12,527 bases of DNA, from NCBI GenBank assembly GCA_025058985.1, contig JANXEB010000018.1, positions 1 through 12,527 on the forward strand. The letters run 5' to 3'. The notes below the pieces were generated by a model. It ran no database searches and had not been told where the DNA came from. It was given only the letters and a program-made list of their open reading frames with translations. This DNA comes from Candidatus Aenigmatarchaeota archaeon. Lineage in GTDB: Archaea > Aenigmatarchaeota > Aenigmatarchaeia > CG10238-14 > SpSt-28. Each line of letters opens with the position of its first letter. Positions within the stretch are counted from its first letter, which is position 1. The translations under genes were made by a program, and so were the position numbers. This document shows positions 1 to 7,238 of this stretch, piece after piece.

Positions 1-267
1 TGCGTTTTTTGTATAGTTTAGAATAAAGGTTAAAGAAAGTATATCGTGTTCAATTTTACTTAGATTTAAAAATTCTGTTGGCAAGTTGAATAATCTTAAT
101 ATAAAAAAACTTTCGTCTATAACATTGCTTACTATTTTGCTATAGAGTTTTGATATTTCATTAATATCTTCTCTTGCTTTTAAAACTCTCGCCTGGAAGT
201 TAAATAAAAGAAAAATTAAAGCGAAGCCTATTACTACATAAGCTAATAAAAATCCTTGTGATTTCAT
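1..267 (-). CDS. Partial pilin-like/membrane-anchored protein (N-terminal 89 residues)
   Basis: The gene starts at an ATG at 267 and stays open to the left edge of the window, so only the first 89 residues are seen. The N-terminus reads MKSQGFLLAYVVIG, a short charged stretch followed by a hydrophobic segment at about residues 5-24 and then a charged, helical-looking part (QARVLKAREDINEISKL). This resembles archaeal type IV pilin-like proteins (K-S-Q before the hydrophobic helix), but the usual Glu at position 5 of the mature helix is absent, so a plain signal anchor is equally possible. Its ATG overlaps the TGA of the upstream gene (ATGA at 264-267), which implies co-translation in the same operon. 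No Shine-Dalgarno site is visible. The function is unknown; the C-terminal part lies outside the window. Confidence 0.7.
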   Translation of the reverse strand, partial: MKSQGFLLAYVVIGFALIFLLFNFQARVLKAREDINEISKLYSKIVSNVIDESFFILRLFNLPTEFLNLSKIEHDILSLTFILNYTKNA

Positions 268-1388
268 GGGGAGATTTCTATGTAAAACCTATCTCCATAA
301 ATTTTCTTTAACAATTCAATGTCTTCATTTTTAATTTTTTCCAGCAGTTCTTTTGAAACTACTCTAATTTTTTCAACGGGATAGATTGTTTTAATCAATG
401 GCTTTTTTTCAAGTCTTAGTCCATCTACTGCTAAAAATATTGCGTCGGAAATTGTTTTGTTTTCTGCTACAAAATAGAACTTTGTTATATTTCTCGGATT
501 AAAATAACTCCAATTGTACCAATTTGAATTATTTAATTCTTCTTCGAATAAATTCCAACCAGTTTTCAAATTAGCACTTTTAAAAATTCTATTACCACTA
601 GCATCTTCTAAGGAAATGTTAAAAACTATATCAGAAGTTTTATTTATATATAAAAAAACTCTTAAATACCATCCAGTATTGACTGAAATTAAATTATCAT
701 TGTATCTAGTGTTAAAATCTGTAGGAAAATTAAATAACAAACCTATTCTACTACTTGGATGATCTTCTATTTTTATTGCATATGTGCCAATTTTTTTAAT
801 TTCAGTAATAGATGGTTGTGAAACAGTTCCACCAACTCTTTCCCAGTTGTTAGAGTTCTCTGTATATTTGTCGCCATCTTTTGGAGCAAAACTATCAGTA
901 TTAATATAAATAGAAAAACTTCTATCTACTACTTTTTCATCATAAAAATAAACAAAAAACATTTTTTCTTTATTTTTACTAATGTCGACATTGAATATTA
1001 ACTCAACCATTTTCACATATTCATCAAAGCATTTTTCAATAATTGTTTTGTTAAACTCTATTTCTTTAAAATTTTCATCTGTTATAAAAATTGATGAATT
1101 AGTTATGTTAAGACTACAATCAAAATCTAAGTTTAATAATAACTCAATAGCTTCATTACTTCTATTATCAAAGTTAGGTTCTTTCAGCAATATTGGTATT
1201 CTATAAATATTTTTTTCAACAGAAAATTCTCCACTAACAAAACTTTTGAAAACATCTATAGCTTTTATTTTAATATCTTCCAGTTCTTTACTAGTTATTT
1301 GTCTACTTATGTAACTAAACACTAAGAATATTAAAAACACAATAGTTACTACAAATATACCAACTGCTACAATTATATCAATCTTCAT
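264..1388 (-). CDS. Membrane-anchored extracellular protein with beta-sandwich-like C-terminal part
   Basis: This is a protein of unknown function, 374 residues from the ATG at 1388. I prefer this start to an ATG six codons upstream (1406) because it forms an ATGA overlap with the reductase stop codon at 1385-1387. Residues 4-27 form one hydrophobic segment (IDIIVAVGIFVVTIVFLIFL), a signal anchor or pilin-like helix; the rest should lie outside the cell. About eight N-X-S/T sequons (for example NITNSS near 94-99, NISL near 257, NWSYF near 292) fit an N-glycosylated surface protein, although Asn is common in any AT-rich genome. Residues about 160-330, with an NTDSF start, GTYAIKI, TGW and a terminal LAVDGLRLE strand, look like a galactose-binding or carbohydrate-binding jelly-roll domain; this is an inference from pattern only. 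The next gene also begins with ATGA coupling. Confidence 0.75.
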   Translation of the reverse strand: MKIDIIVAVGIFVVTIVFLIFLVFSYISRQITSKELEDIKIKAIDVFKSFVSGEFSVEKNIYRIPILLKEPNFDNRSNEAIELLLNLDFDCSLNITNSSIFITDENFKEIEFNKTIIEKCFDEYVKMVELIFNVDISKNKEKMFFVYFYDEKVVDRSFSIYINTDSFAPKDGDKYTENSNNWERVGGTVSQPSITEIKKIGTYAIKIEDHPSSRIGLLFNFPTDFNTRYNDNLISVNTGWYLRVFLYINKTSDIVFNISLEDASGNRIFKSANLKTGWNLFEEELNNSNWYNWSYFNPRNITKFYFVAENKTISDAIFLAVDGLRLEKKPLIKTIYPVEKIRVVSKELLEKIKNEDIELLKKIYGDRFYIEISP

Positions 1389-3910
1389 GTAAAACAAATA
1401 GCCCAATCACAATCCAAACATTTTACACAAGTATCTTGGAATACAACTCTTTCACTTTTACAGTTTTCACAAAAAATTTCTCCAAATCTTTTATAAATTT
1501 CTGTTTTTTTCTCAATTTCTCCAACTTCTATTCCTATTGATTTAAGTATATTTAAAGTATTGTTTTTATTTAGAGTAGAGTATCTTCCTTTTCTTTGGGA
1601 CGGGGTGATTAAAACTTGAGCATTCCTAGAACCATCTCTATATATAGTTATTCCTTTTAAACCAAGTTTGTATGAAGCTAATATAATTTTTTTAATCTCA
1701 TCCTTAGAAATCCAATTCGGTAGATTTATCGTCTTACTTATTGCTGAACAAATCCATTTTTGGAATTCGTATTGTGCTCTCAAATGATCCCACCAAGGAA
1801 TATCGTAAGCAGTAACAAATATTTTCTTCATATCTTCTGGAATAGTTTCAATATCTTGAATAGATCCACCATTATTAGAAATTTCTCTTAATAATTTTTC
1901 ACTGAATAAATTTCTTTTTTTAAGTTCTTTTTCAAATTCTTCATCTACGTAAAAAAATTCTCCAATACTAACTCTTTTTTCAAATACTAAAGCAAACTGA
2001 GGCTCTATACCACTTGTTGTATCTGCTATCATCGATATACTTCCAGTAGGAGCTATACAAGTTACTTCGACATTTCTTAAACCAAATTTTTTTATTTCTT
2101 CTACTATTTCATCCCAGTTTAAACTCCAAGAATTTTTTTCGTAAAAGCCTTCTATAGGTAGTTTACCTTCTATGTAGAAAGATTTTTCAAATAGAGGAAA
2201 ACTTCCCCTCCGCTTTGCTAACTCTATGGATTCTTTAAAAGCATAAAATGTTAAGTTTTCGGCAATTCTTTTCATAAATTCGAAACCATCTTCGCTGTTG
2301 TATGGAATTTTTAAAGCAAAGAGAGCTTTAGCTAGTCCCATTATACCAAGGCCAACTCTTCTCAATTTTTTTGTTACTTCTTCTATTTTTTCTAGAGGAA
2401 ATTTATTAATACAAATGCTATTATCTAGGAATCTTAAACAAGTTCTAACACATTTTCTAAAATTATCCCAGTTAAAGATGTTATTTTCTACGAACTTATG
2501 AATATTTATAGAGCCAAGGTTACAAGATTCGTAATAATACAAGGGTTCTTCTCCACAAGGGTTAGTAGTTTTTATTAGACCTAGTGAATTTTTCATCGGG
2601 TTTAGTTTATTAATATTATCGAGGAAAACAACTCCAGGATCTCCAGTCTCCCAAGATGCATGTGTTATCGAATCCAAAATTTCTTTCGGGTTAACTTCCT
2701 TTACTATTTCTTTATTTCTAGGATTAATTAATTTAAATGGTAAATTTTTTTCATAACAATCGAAAAATTCTTTATCTAGCATTACTGATATGTTGAAGTT
2801 TTGTAAAAAATTCGGATCTTTTTTACATGTTATGAATTTTTCTATATCTGGATGCCAAACTTCTAGAATTCCCATGTTAGCACCTCTTCTTTTCGAACCT
2901 TGCTTCACAACTTCTGTTACAGAATCTATAAGTTTCATAAAAGAAATTGGACCACTAGCTATACCACTAGTGCTTCCAACAATATCTCCTTCAGGTCTTA
3001 TCTTGGAATAATTTATGCCAACACCACCTCCGCTTTTGAAAATCAAAGCTACTTCTTTTGCAACATCCATTATATTAGATAAATCGTCTTCTATATCTAA
3101 AACAAAACAAGCACTTAACTGTCCTAATTTGTTACCAGCATTAAATAGTGTTGGAGAATTTGGTAAAAATATTTGTTCAGACATTATTCTAAAGTATTCT
3201 TCAAAGTTTTTGTAATAGTTATCAAACTCACCATTTTTCAACATTTCTATTATTTTTGAAAAACTAACTTTCATTTTTCTTTCTTTGTTTAATTTATCAT
3301 ATAAATATTTCATTCTTTCTAAATGGTATCTATTAAATTTTTTATCTTTTAATCCTAGTTTGAACTCATTAGAAATAAAATCAAATTCTTCGTATTCAAA
3401 TATTTTTTGATTGGAGTTTTTATCAAAAACCCTTTCGTCATATAAAATATCTGGAATAACGATTAGTAAAGCAACTCTCTCAAAAAGTTGCTTAGGACTT
3501 TCAACTATTTTTCCTTTTTCATCTCTGTTCAAATATCTCGAAGCCAAAACTCTCAAAGCATTTATAGAAAATTTTTTATCGATTTCATCAATAAAATCTT
3601 TTTGCAATATTTTCTTTTTTTCTTCTCTTATTCTTTCTCTTTCTTTTCTATAAAGTATATAAGCCTTAGCGGTATCAAAAAGATTAAACTTTACCAGGGT
3701 ACTTTCTACTATGTCTTGAACTTCTTCTACATGTGGTATTTTATTTTTAAATTTTATTTCAATAGTTTCTAATATTTCTTTTACTATACTTTCAAGAGTT
3801 TTTTCACTATAAGTATTTGTTGCAATCATAGCCTTTTTAACAGCGTTTTTTATTTTAGAAGGATTAAAATCTTCTATTCTGCCATCTCTTTTTATTATAT
3901 TTTTAATCAT
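1385..3910 (-). CDS. nrdJ: Adenosylcobalamin-dependent (class II) ribonucleoside-diphosphate reductase
   Basis: The enzyme reduces ribonucleotides to deoxyribonucleotides by a B12-generated thiyl radical. The protein has 841 residues, normal for class II NrdJ. An ATP-cone lies at about 1-90 (KRDGRIEDFNPSKI). The catalytic barrel follows: C268 in LSACFVLDIEDD and C463 in ESCNLGSINI are the expected redox pair, and N450-P-C452-G-E454 is the radical/active-site motif. APTGSIS at 620-626 is the phosphate-binding loop, and YRDGSR is at 757-762. The C-terminus carries cysteines C814, C817, C828, C831, C834 and C839, a zinc-ribbon-like tail typical of class II enzymes that re-reduces the active site. 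No intein interrupts it. The ATG at 3910 has a TATA-like box about 30 bases upstream, so the mRNA is probably leaderless. It heads an operon with two membrane proteins that have no obvious link to nucleotide metabolism. Confidence 0.96.
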   Translation of the reverse strand: MIKNIIKRDGRIEDFNPSKIKNAVKKAMIATNTYSEKTLESIVKEILETIEIKFKNKIPHVEEVQDIVESTLVKFNLFDTAKAYILYRKERERIREEKKKILQKDFIDEIDKKFSINALRVLASRYLNRDEKGKIVESPKQLFERVALLIVIPDILYDERVFDKNSNQKIFEYEEFDFISNEFKLGLKDKKFNRYHLERMKYLYDKLNKERKMKVSFSKIIEMLKNGEFDNYYKNFEEYFRIMSEQIFLPNSPTLFNAGNKLGQLSACFVLDIEDDLSNIMDVAKEVALIFKSGGGVGINYSKIRPEGDIVGSTSGIASGPISFMKLIDSVTEVVKQGSKRRGANMGILEVWHPDIEKFITCKKDPNFLQNFNISVMLDKEFFDCYEKNLPFKLINPRNKEIVKEVNPKEILDSITHASWETGDPGVVFLDNINKLNPMKNSLGLIKTTNPCGEEPLYYYESCNLGSINIHKFVENNIFNWDNFRKCVRTCLRFLDNSICINKFPLEKIEEVTKKLRRVGLGIMGLAKALFALKIPYNSEDGFEFMKRIAENLTFYAFKESIELAKRRGSFPLFEKSFYIEGKLPIEGFYEKNSWSLNWDEIVEEIKKFGLRNVEVTCIAPTGSISMIADTTSGIEPQFALVFEKRVSIGEFFYVDEEFEKELKKRNLFSEKLLREISNNGGSIQDIETIPEDMKKIFVTAYDIPWWDHLRAQYEFQKWICSAISKTINLPNWISKDEIKKIILASYKLGLKGITIYRDGSRNAQVLITPSQRKGRYSTLNKNNTLNILKSIGIEVGEIEKKTEIYKRFGEIFCENCKSERVVFQDTCVKCLDCDWAICFT

Positions 3911-3947
3911 TAATTAAATTTTTGGATATTTCAATAAATTTATATGT
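3911..3947. promoter_or_regulatory. Divergent promoter between nrdJ and tRNA-Val
   Basis: Only 37 bases separate the reductase start from the tRNA. On the minus strand ATATAAATTT (3944 down to 3935) is a good archaeal TATA box, placed so that transcription would begin at or a few bases before the ATG at 3910. On the plus strand an AT-rich stretch near 3914-3925 (TTAAATTTTTGG) is a weaker box A candidate for the tRNA. The spacer is too short for a cobalamin riboswitch. Confidence 0.5.
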
Positions 3948-4018
3948 GGGCCTGTAGTCTAATGGTAGGACGCCGCTCTTACGAGGCGGAGACCGCGGTT
4001 CGATTCCGCGCAGGCCCA
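3948..4018 (+). tRNA. tRNA-Val (anticodon UAC)
   Basis: A full cloverleaf can be drawn by hand. The acceptor stem GGGCCTG (3948-3954) pairs with CAGGCCC (4011-4017) in seven pairs. The D stem GTCT/GGAC encloses AATGGTA. The anticodon stem CCGCT/GGCGG (with a T-G pair) encloses loop CTTACGA, giving anticodon TAC. The four-base variable loop is followed by T stem CGCGG/CCGCG with loop TTCGATT. The discriminator is A4018. No CCA is encoded and no intron is present. The strongly GC-rich stems stand out from the surrounding AT-rich DNA, which suggests growth at high temperature. The downstream HAD gene starts within a few bases, so both are probably on one transcript. Confidence 0.97.
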
Positions 4019-4021
4019 AAA

Positions 4022-4639
4022 ATAAAAACAGTATGCTTTGATTTGGATGGTACTTTGGTTGATAAAGGTTTTGATGACTATTTTTGGTTTTATGTGGTAC
4101 CACATCTTTTATCAAAGTACAGAAATATAGATTTTAATTATGCCATAGAGCTTTGCGTTAAAGAGTATGAGAGTTTAGATAGGAATGATTATAAATGGTA
4201 TTCTCCAACTTATTGGTTTCATAGATTTGGAATTAAAGAAAATGTTGCTAGTGTTATAAATAGTATCGGAGATAAGGTAAAAGTATTTCCAGAAGTGAAA
4301 AACGTATTGGAAAGACTGAGTAAAAAATATAAACTTATGTTGTTTACTTTATGTACAAGAGAGTTTTTTCCAGTAAAACTTTATAGAACAGGTTTGAGTA
4401 TTTATTTTTCAGAAATAATTTCGATAACTGACGATTTTAAACTTGGTTGCAAATCAGAAGAAGCTTTTAGAAAGTTACTCAAGCATACGAAATTAAATCC
4501 TGATGATATGATATATATTGGCAATGATTATTATTCTGATTACTTAATTCCTATTAGAGTTGGGATAAAATCAATTTTAGTAGATAGGAATGGAAGGCAA
4601 ACTAATAGTATAAAATCTTTGGAGGAGCTAAAACTATGA
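4022..4639 (+). CDS. HAD-superfamily hydrolase (phosphatase-like), start abutting tRNA-Val
   Basis: This is a haloacid dehalogenase fold hydrolase, probably a small-molecule phosphatase of unknown substrate. With the start set at ATA 4022 it has 205 residues. Motif I is FDLDGT (D7 and D9), motif II is LFT (T99), motif III is K134 in LGCK, and motif IV is IGNDYYSD (D149, D153); residues about 14-90 form the helical cap. The start is the odd point: no in-frame ATG, GTG or TTG lies between the tRNA end (4018) and motif I. ATA at 4022 would give MKTVCFDLDGT, a textbook N-terminus. The only other options are ATG 3962 or ATG 3944, inside or just before the tRNA, which would add 20 or 26 tRNA-encoded residues. 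The stop codon overlaps the next gene's ATG (ATGA, 4636-4639). The family call is firm and the start is uncertain. Confidence 0.88.
   Translation: MKTVCFDLDGTLVDKGFDDYFWFYVVPHLLSKYRNIDFNYAIELCVKEYESLDRNDYKWYSPTYWFHRFGIKENVASVINSIGDKVKVFPEVKNVLERLSKKYKLMLFTLCTREFFPVKLYRTGLSIYFSEIISITDDFKLGCKSEEAFRKLLKHTKLNPDDMIYIGNDYYSDYLIPIRVGIKSILVDRNGRQTNSIKSLEELKL
4621..4627 (+). promoter_or_regulatory. Shine-Dalgarno site for the pilin-like gene
   Basis: GGAGGAG lies eight bases before the ATG at 4636, inside the end of the HAD gene. It matches the anti-Shine-Dalgarno sequence of 16S rRNA and is the clearest ribosome binding site in the window. Most other genes here appear leaderless or are coupled by overlaps without such a site. 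Confidence 0.75.
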
Positions 4640-5145
4640 GCAAGTCTCAAATATCCATAGAGTTTTTAACTACAACACTAGTTTTCTTAAGTTTGATAGG
4701 TTATTTACTTTTTCAGTTATATGATTTTAAAATTGCGGCAATAGATAGTTTGAATGTTGAGTTAACGAATCTTGAGTTATACAAAGTCTCTGAAATATTA
4801 ATAAAAGATAGTGGTCACCCGATTCATTGGAATCCAAATAATGTTAAAAGAATAGGTTTAGCAGCAGGTTTTCATTCAAAGAATTATTTGAATTATACTA
4901 AGATAAATTATCTAAGAATAATAAATCCTTCGACCAGAGATTGTTCGAATATAACACATTATCTAGGTAGTGATATTATTGTTTCTATGAATATTACAAA
5001 AATATATCCGACACAACAAGTATTATTTAATTGTACTACAAGAGAAATTAGATTAGGTAACGTTAGTTTTGAAAGATATGCTTTTTCTGATGATAATAGT
5101 ATTGTTGAGATAAAAATATATGGCAGGCCTAAAAGGAGAGTTTAA
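4636..5145 (+). CDS. Class III signal peptide protein (type IV pilin-like)
   Basis: This is a 169-residue pilin-like protein. The N-terminus MSKSQISIEFLTTTLVFLSL carries the archaeal class III signal: basic residues, K-S, then Q-I-S-I-E-F, with Glu at position 5 of the predicted mature helix and a hydrophobic segment to about residue 26. By analogy with EppA substrates, cleavage would be before Q5. The mature part has the SGHPIHWN...RIGLA pattern at 59-76, which I recall from archaeal pilin-like proteins, two cysteines (C103, C133) that could pair outside the cell, and several N-X-S/T sequons (NYT, NIT, NCT, NVS). It is coupled to the HAD gene by ATGA with a strong Shine-Dalgarno site, and overlaps the next gene by 26 bases. 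It may be a minor pilin or an adhesin; no pilus ATPase or membrane platform gene is in the window. Confidence 0.85.
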   Translation: MSKSQISIEFLTTTLVFLSLIGYLLFQLYDFKIAAIDSLNVELTNLELYKVSEILIKDSGHPIHWNPNNVKRIGLAAGFHSKNYLNYTKINYLRIINPSTRDCSNITHYLGSDIIVSMNITKIYPTQQVLFNCTTREIRLGNVSFERYAFSDDNSIVEIKIYGRPKRRV

Positions 5146-6343
5146 CGTAGTAGAATTGGTAATAGCAGTTTCTGCATTGTTGATTAGTATGTATGTGTTT
5201 TTATCTTTTGAGCATTTGAAGACTTCATCTTGGCACATCATCAAAACTACGCTTTATTACTTGGATTTGTTCGAATCTTTAAGTCATGCGAAAATTTTAG
5301 ATAGCTATGTTTTTGGTGAAAGAAGTAATTTACCAACTGTTTTATTGGGATTGAGTATCAATCCTAACAGAATAAGAATAGCTTGTAATTGTACAAACGA
5401 AACACAAGAACTTATTATAAGTTTATTTGAAAGTGAAATAAACAATAAAAAAATAAATATAGATTTTTGTTTAACTACCATTGAATCTTTCAACTACTGT
5501 ATTGCTAGTTCCGATGTTTTGGTTATAGATATTTTACCAAATGATCAATACATCAATATTCTAAAAAAGGTTCTTGATAATGATATTGGTTTATTGCTCT
5601 ATGCAGATGCTAGTGCATTTACTAATAACAATGTACTTACCAACATTTTCGGAATAAGTAGAGTAGCAACAGTTTATTCTAACAGAAATATAAGTTTTTC
5701 TTCTACTTTATCTACTTATAGAGAAGAAATTTTTAAAAACTTTTATGAAATATACAAAAACTTTTATGGAATAAATCTTTATTTACAAGCTTTTACAACA
5801 TTTATTTTACCAAATTGTGTTTTTAACGTAAGAGGAGAAATAAAAATATTCAACAAATCTTATTCATATTCTTTCGTAGTTTGTAATTCAACAAATGTAG
5901 TAATAGACTTTAACAGAAATGGAAATTTTGAAGGCCACGAATATAGAACTGTTGGAAATAGATTAAGTTTTTCAGGATTTCCAATAAATGTTACTTTGAA
6001 AAAAATAGCTAGGACAGGTATATGGATAAAATTCGACAAACACAATCTAATTCTTTCAGATATAACAAAAAATGTTAGAATTAACGTAGTAGATGGTGAT
6101 AGAAGTAGAGTAGTTTTGAATAGCACGGATGGTTTACCAGCTCTTGTAACTAACACTACTTATTCAAGAGTAGCTTGGCTGCAGAATTTTAATCATGATG
6201 TAAGTGATGATAAAAAAGTTGTTTTACTCTCGACTTTAATTTGGTTATCTGAAAGAGAAATACAGATTCCAAGCATCTTTAGTTATATTTATTTTGACTT
6301 AAAAGATAGTTATTTTGTTTATAAAATTGAAGTACCTCCTTAG
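5120..6343 (+). CDS. Large surface protein with pilin-like N-terminus and GATase-like C-terminal region
   Basis: The product has 407 residues and unknown function. The start MAGLKGEFNVVELVIAVSAL looks like a prepilin signal: K-G-E then F-N-V-V-E, with Glu at position 5 if cut before F8, followed by a hydrophobic helix to about residue 29. The rest should be outside the cell; it has many sequons (NCT, NET, NIS, NKS, NST, NVT, NTT) and several cysteines (C89, C91, C117, C127, C233, C255). Residues about 132-180 (VLVIDILPN...GLLLYADAS) and 338-380 (GLPALVTNTTYSRVAWLQ, DDKKVVLLSTLIWLSE) recall the class I glutamine-amidotransferase-like (ThuA-like) fold seen in large surface proteins; no catalytic triad is evident. 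DFNRNGNFEGHEYR at 263-276 looks like a calcium-loop-type strand. It overlaps the preceding pilin-like gene by 26 bases, so the two are probably made together. Confidence 0.8.
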   Translation: MAGLKGEFNVVELVIAVSALLISMYVFLSFEHLKTSSWHIIKTTLYYLDLFESLSHAKILDSYVFGERSNLPTVLLGLSINPNRIRIACNCTNETQELIISLFESEINNKKINIDFCLTTIESFNYCIASSDVLVIDILPNDQYINILKKVLDNDIGLLLYADASAFTNNNVLTNIFGISRVATVYSNRNISFSSTLSTYREEIFKNFYEIYKNFYGINLYLQAFTTFILPNCVFNVRGEIKIFNKSYSYSFVVCNSTNVVIDFNRNGNFEGHEYRTVGNRLSFSGFPINVTLKKIARTGIWIKFDKHNLILSDITKNVRINVVDGDRSRVVLNSTDGLPALVTNTTYSRVAWLQNFNHDVSDDKKVVLLSTLIWLSEREIQIPSIFSYIYFDLKDSYFVYKIEVPP

Positions 6344-6380
6344 CTATGGATTAAAACAACATCACTTTAAAACTATATAA

Positions 6381-6390
6381 TTTATAAATA
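6381..6390 (+). promoter_or_regulatory. TATA box of the PRC-barrel gene
   Basis: TTTATAAATA is centred about 25 bases before the ATG at 6410, in a 66-base AT-rich gap after the preceding operon. The spacing predicts transcription beginning at or next to the start codon, which is a leaderless mRNA. This gap holds no other recognisable element. Confidence 0.65.
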
Positions 6391-6409
6391 AAATTCTAAA
6401 TAATATTAT

Positions 6410-6706
6410 ATGGTAACTACTCAAAACGTCATGGATTTGATGGCAAAAGAGGTTTTTACCGAAAAGGGTTATTACGCAGGTAGAGTTAGTGATGTAGAGC
6501 TAGATTTAAGTAAGTTTAGAGTAAGGGCTATTGTAGTAGAGATAGTAAAAGAAGGACTTTTCTCAAAAATATTGGGAAGCAAAAAAGGTGTTATAGTTCC
6601 CTACTCTATGGTAAGAGCTATTGGAGATATAGTAATAATAAAACATGTACAACTACCAACAGAGGAAGAAGTAGAAAAAGAAGAAGTTACTCAAGGTTCT
6701 TTCTGA
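6410..6706 (+). CDS. PRC-barrel domain protein
   Basis: This is a small 98-residue protein. Residues about 5-80 match the PRC-barrel pattern: KEVFTEKGYYAGRVSDVELD, then RAIVVEI, and the closing strands GVIVPYSMVRAIGDIVIIK, which are typical of archaeal single-domain PRC-barrel proteins. The tail is acidic (EEEVEKEEV). PRC barrels often bind partner proteins; in haloarchaea small PRC-barrel proteins (CdpB) link to SepF/FtsZ in cell division, so a division or RNA-related adaptor role is possible, but nothing in the sequence decides this. It stands alone with its own TATA box and likely leaderless mRNA. Its 3' end overlaps the convergent dCTP deaminase gene by 16 bases (6691-6706). Confidence 0.88.
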   Translation: MVTTQNVMDLMAKEVFTEKGYYAGRVSDVELDLSKFRVRAIVVEIVKEGLFSKILGSKKGVIVPYSMVRAIGDIVIIKHVQLPTEEEVEKEEVTQGSF

Positions 6707-7209
6707 TACTGGAACTTACCTTTGTATTTGGCAGTACCTTCGAGAGTTTCAAAAATTATTTGACATACCTTTGTTCTTGGTGTTAACGCTAGTGGTATTG
6801 GAGATAAGTTTACTATTTCAAGAACTATTTTGCTGTCCGAACCAGGTTGAATAAAACCGGAACTTAGGTGAACTAGTAAGCCGGTTCTAGCAAATCTGCT
6901 CCTTCCTTCGATTCTTCCACAAATATAGTTTGGTATTTTTACTCTTTCTAAAGTTATTCCGGTAACTAATTCTCCAGGTAATATGAGGAGTGATGAATTG
7001 TTTTCTACCTCAATCAACTGGGTTATTTCTCTGTAGTCAGAACTTTCTTTTATTCTGAACGGTTCGGTTGTTCTTGAAAATAACCTAAATTTATTACCTA
7101 GATGCAAGTCAACGGAAGCTGGTCCTACTTGGGATTTTCTAAAAGGCTCTATTATTATCTCTCTCTTTTTTATTAATTCCAATATTTTTTCTCTAGACAG
7201 GACGCTCAC
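6691..7209 (-). CDS. dcd: dCTP deaminase (Dcd/dUTPase family)
   Basis: It deaminates dCTP to dUTP for dTMP synthesis; some archaeal members also hydrolyse dUTP to dUMP. The protein has 172 residues with GTG start at 7209. QVGPASVDLHLG at 27-38 and LPGELVTGITLE at 77-88 are family motifs. The active-site block is GRIEGRSRFARTGLLVH (98-114): S104 and R108 correspond to S111 and R115 of the E. coli enzyme, and E131 in IVLEIVN corresponds to the catalytic E138. The metal/water-side IDPG motif reads IQPG (Q121 in place of Asp), a variant I believe occurs in some relatives, so activity is likely but bifunctionality cannot be judged. The C-terminal YKGKFQYQ is a shortened substrate lid. It is the only gene of its transcript and diverges from the CBS operon. 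Confidence 0.92.
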   Translation of the reverse strand: MSVLSREKILELIKKREIIIEPFRKSQVGPASVDLHLGNKFRLFSRTTEPFRIKESSDYREITQLIEVENNSSLLILPGELVTGITLERVKIPNYICGRIEGRSRFARTGLLVHLSSGFIQPGSDSKIVLEIVNLSPIPLALTPRTKVCQIIFETLEGTAKYKGKFQYQKEP

Positions 7210-7238
7210 AATTAATTTATTTAAACAACTATTTTATT
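7210..7238. promoter_or_regulatory. Divergent promoter between dcd and the CBS operon
   Basis: Only 29 bases lie between the GTG at 7209 and the ATG at 7239. On the plus strand TTAATTTATTTAAA (7212-7225) is placed about 20-27 bases before the ATG; on the minus strand ATAATAAAATAG (7240 down to 7229) sits at a similar distance before the GTG. Both mRNAs are probably leaderless, with overlapping core promoters, so that each could interfere with the other. Confidence 0.45.

Noticed and set aside
1385..3910. Intein inside the class II reductase
   Set aside because: Class II reductases often carry inteins, but the length is normal and all catalytic motifs are contiguous.
3911..3947. Cobalamin riboswitch upstream of the B12-dependent reductase
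   Set aside because: The gap is only 37 bases and the mRNA appears leaderless; there is no room for an aptamer.
3944..4021. HAD frame open through the whole tRNA-Val gene
   Set aside because: Not listed as a separate coding region; the tRNA folds perfectly, and the extra residues look like translated tRNA. It is kept only as an alternative start for the HAD gene.
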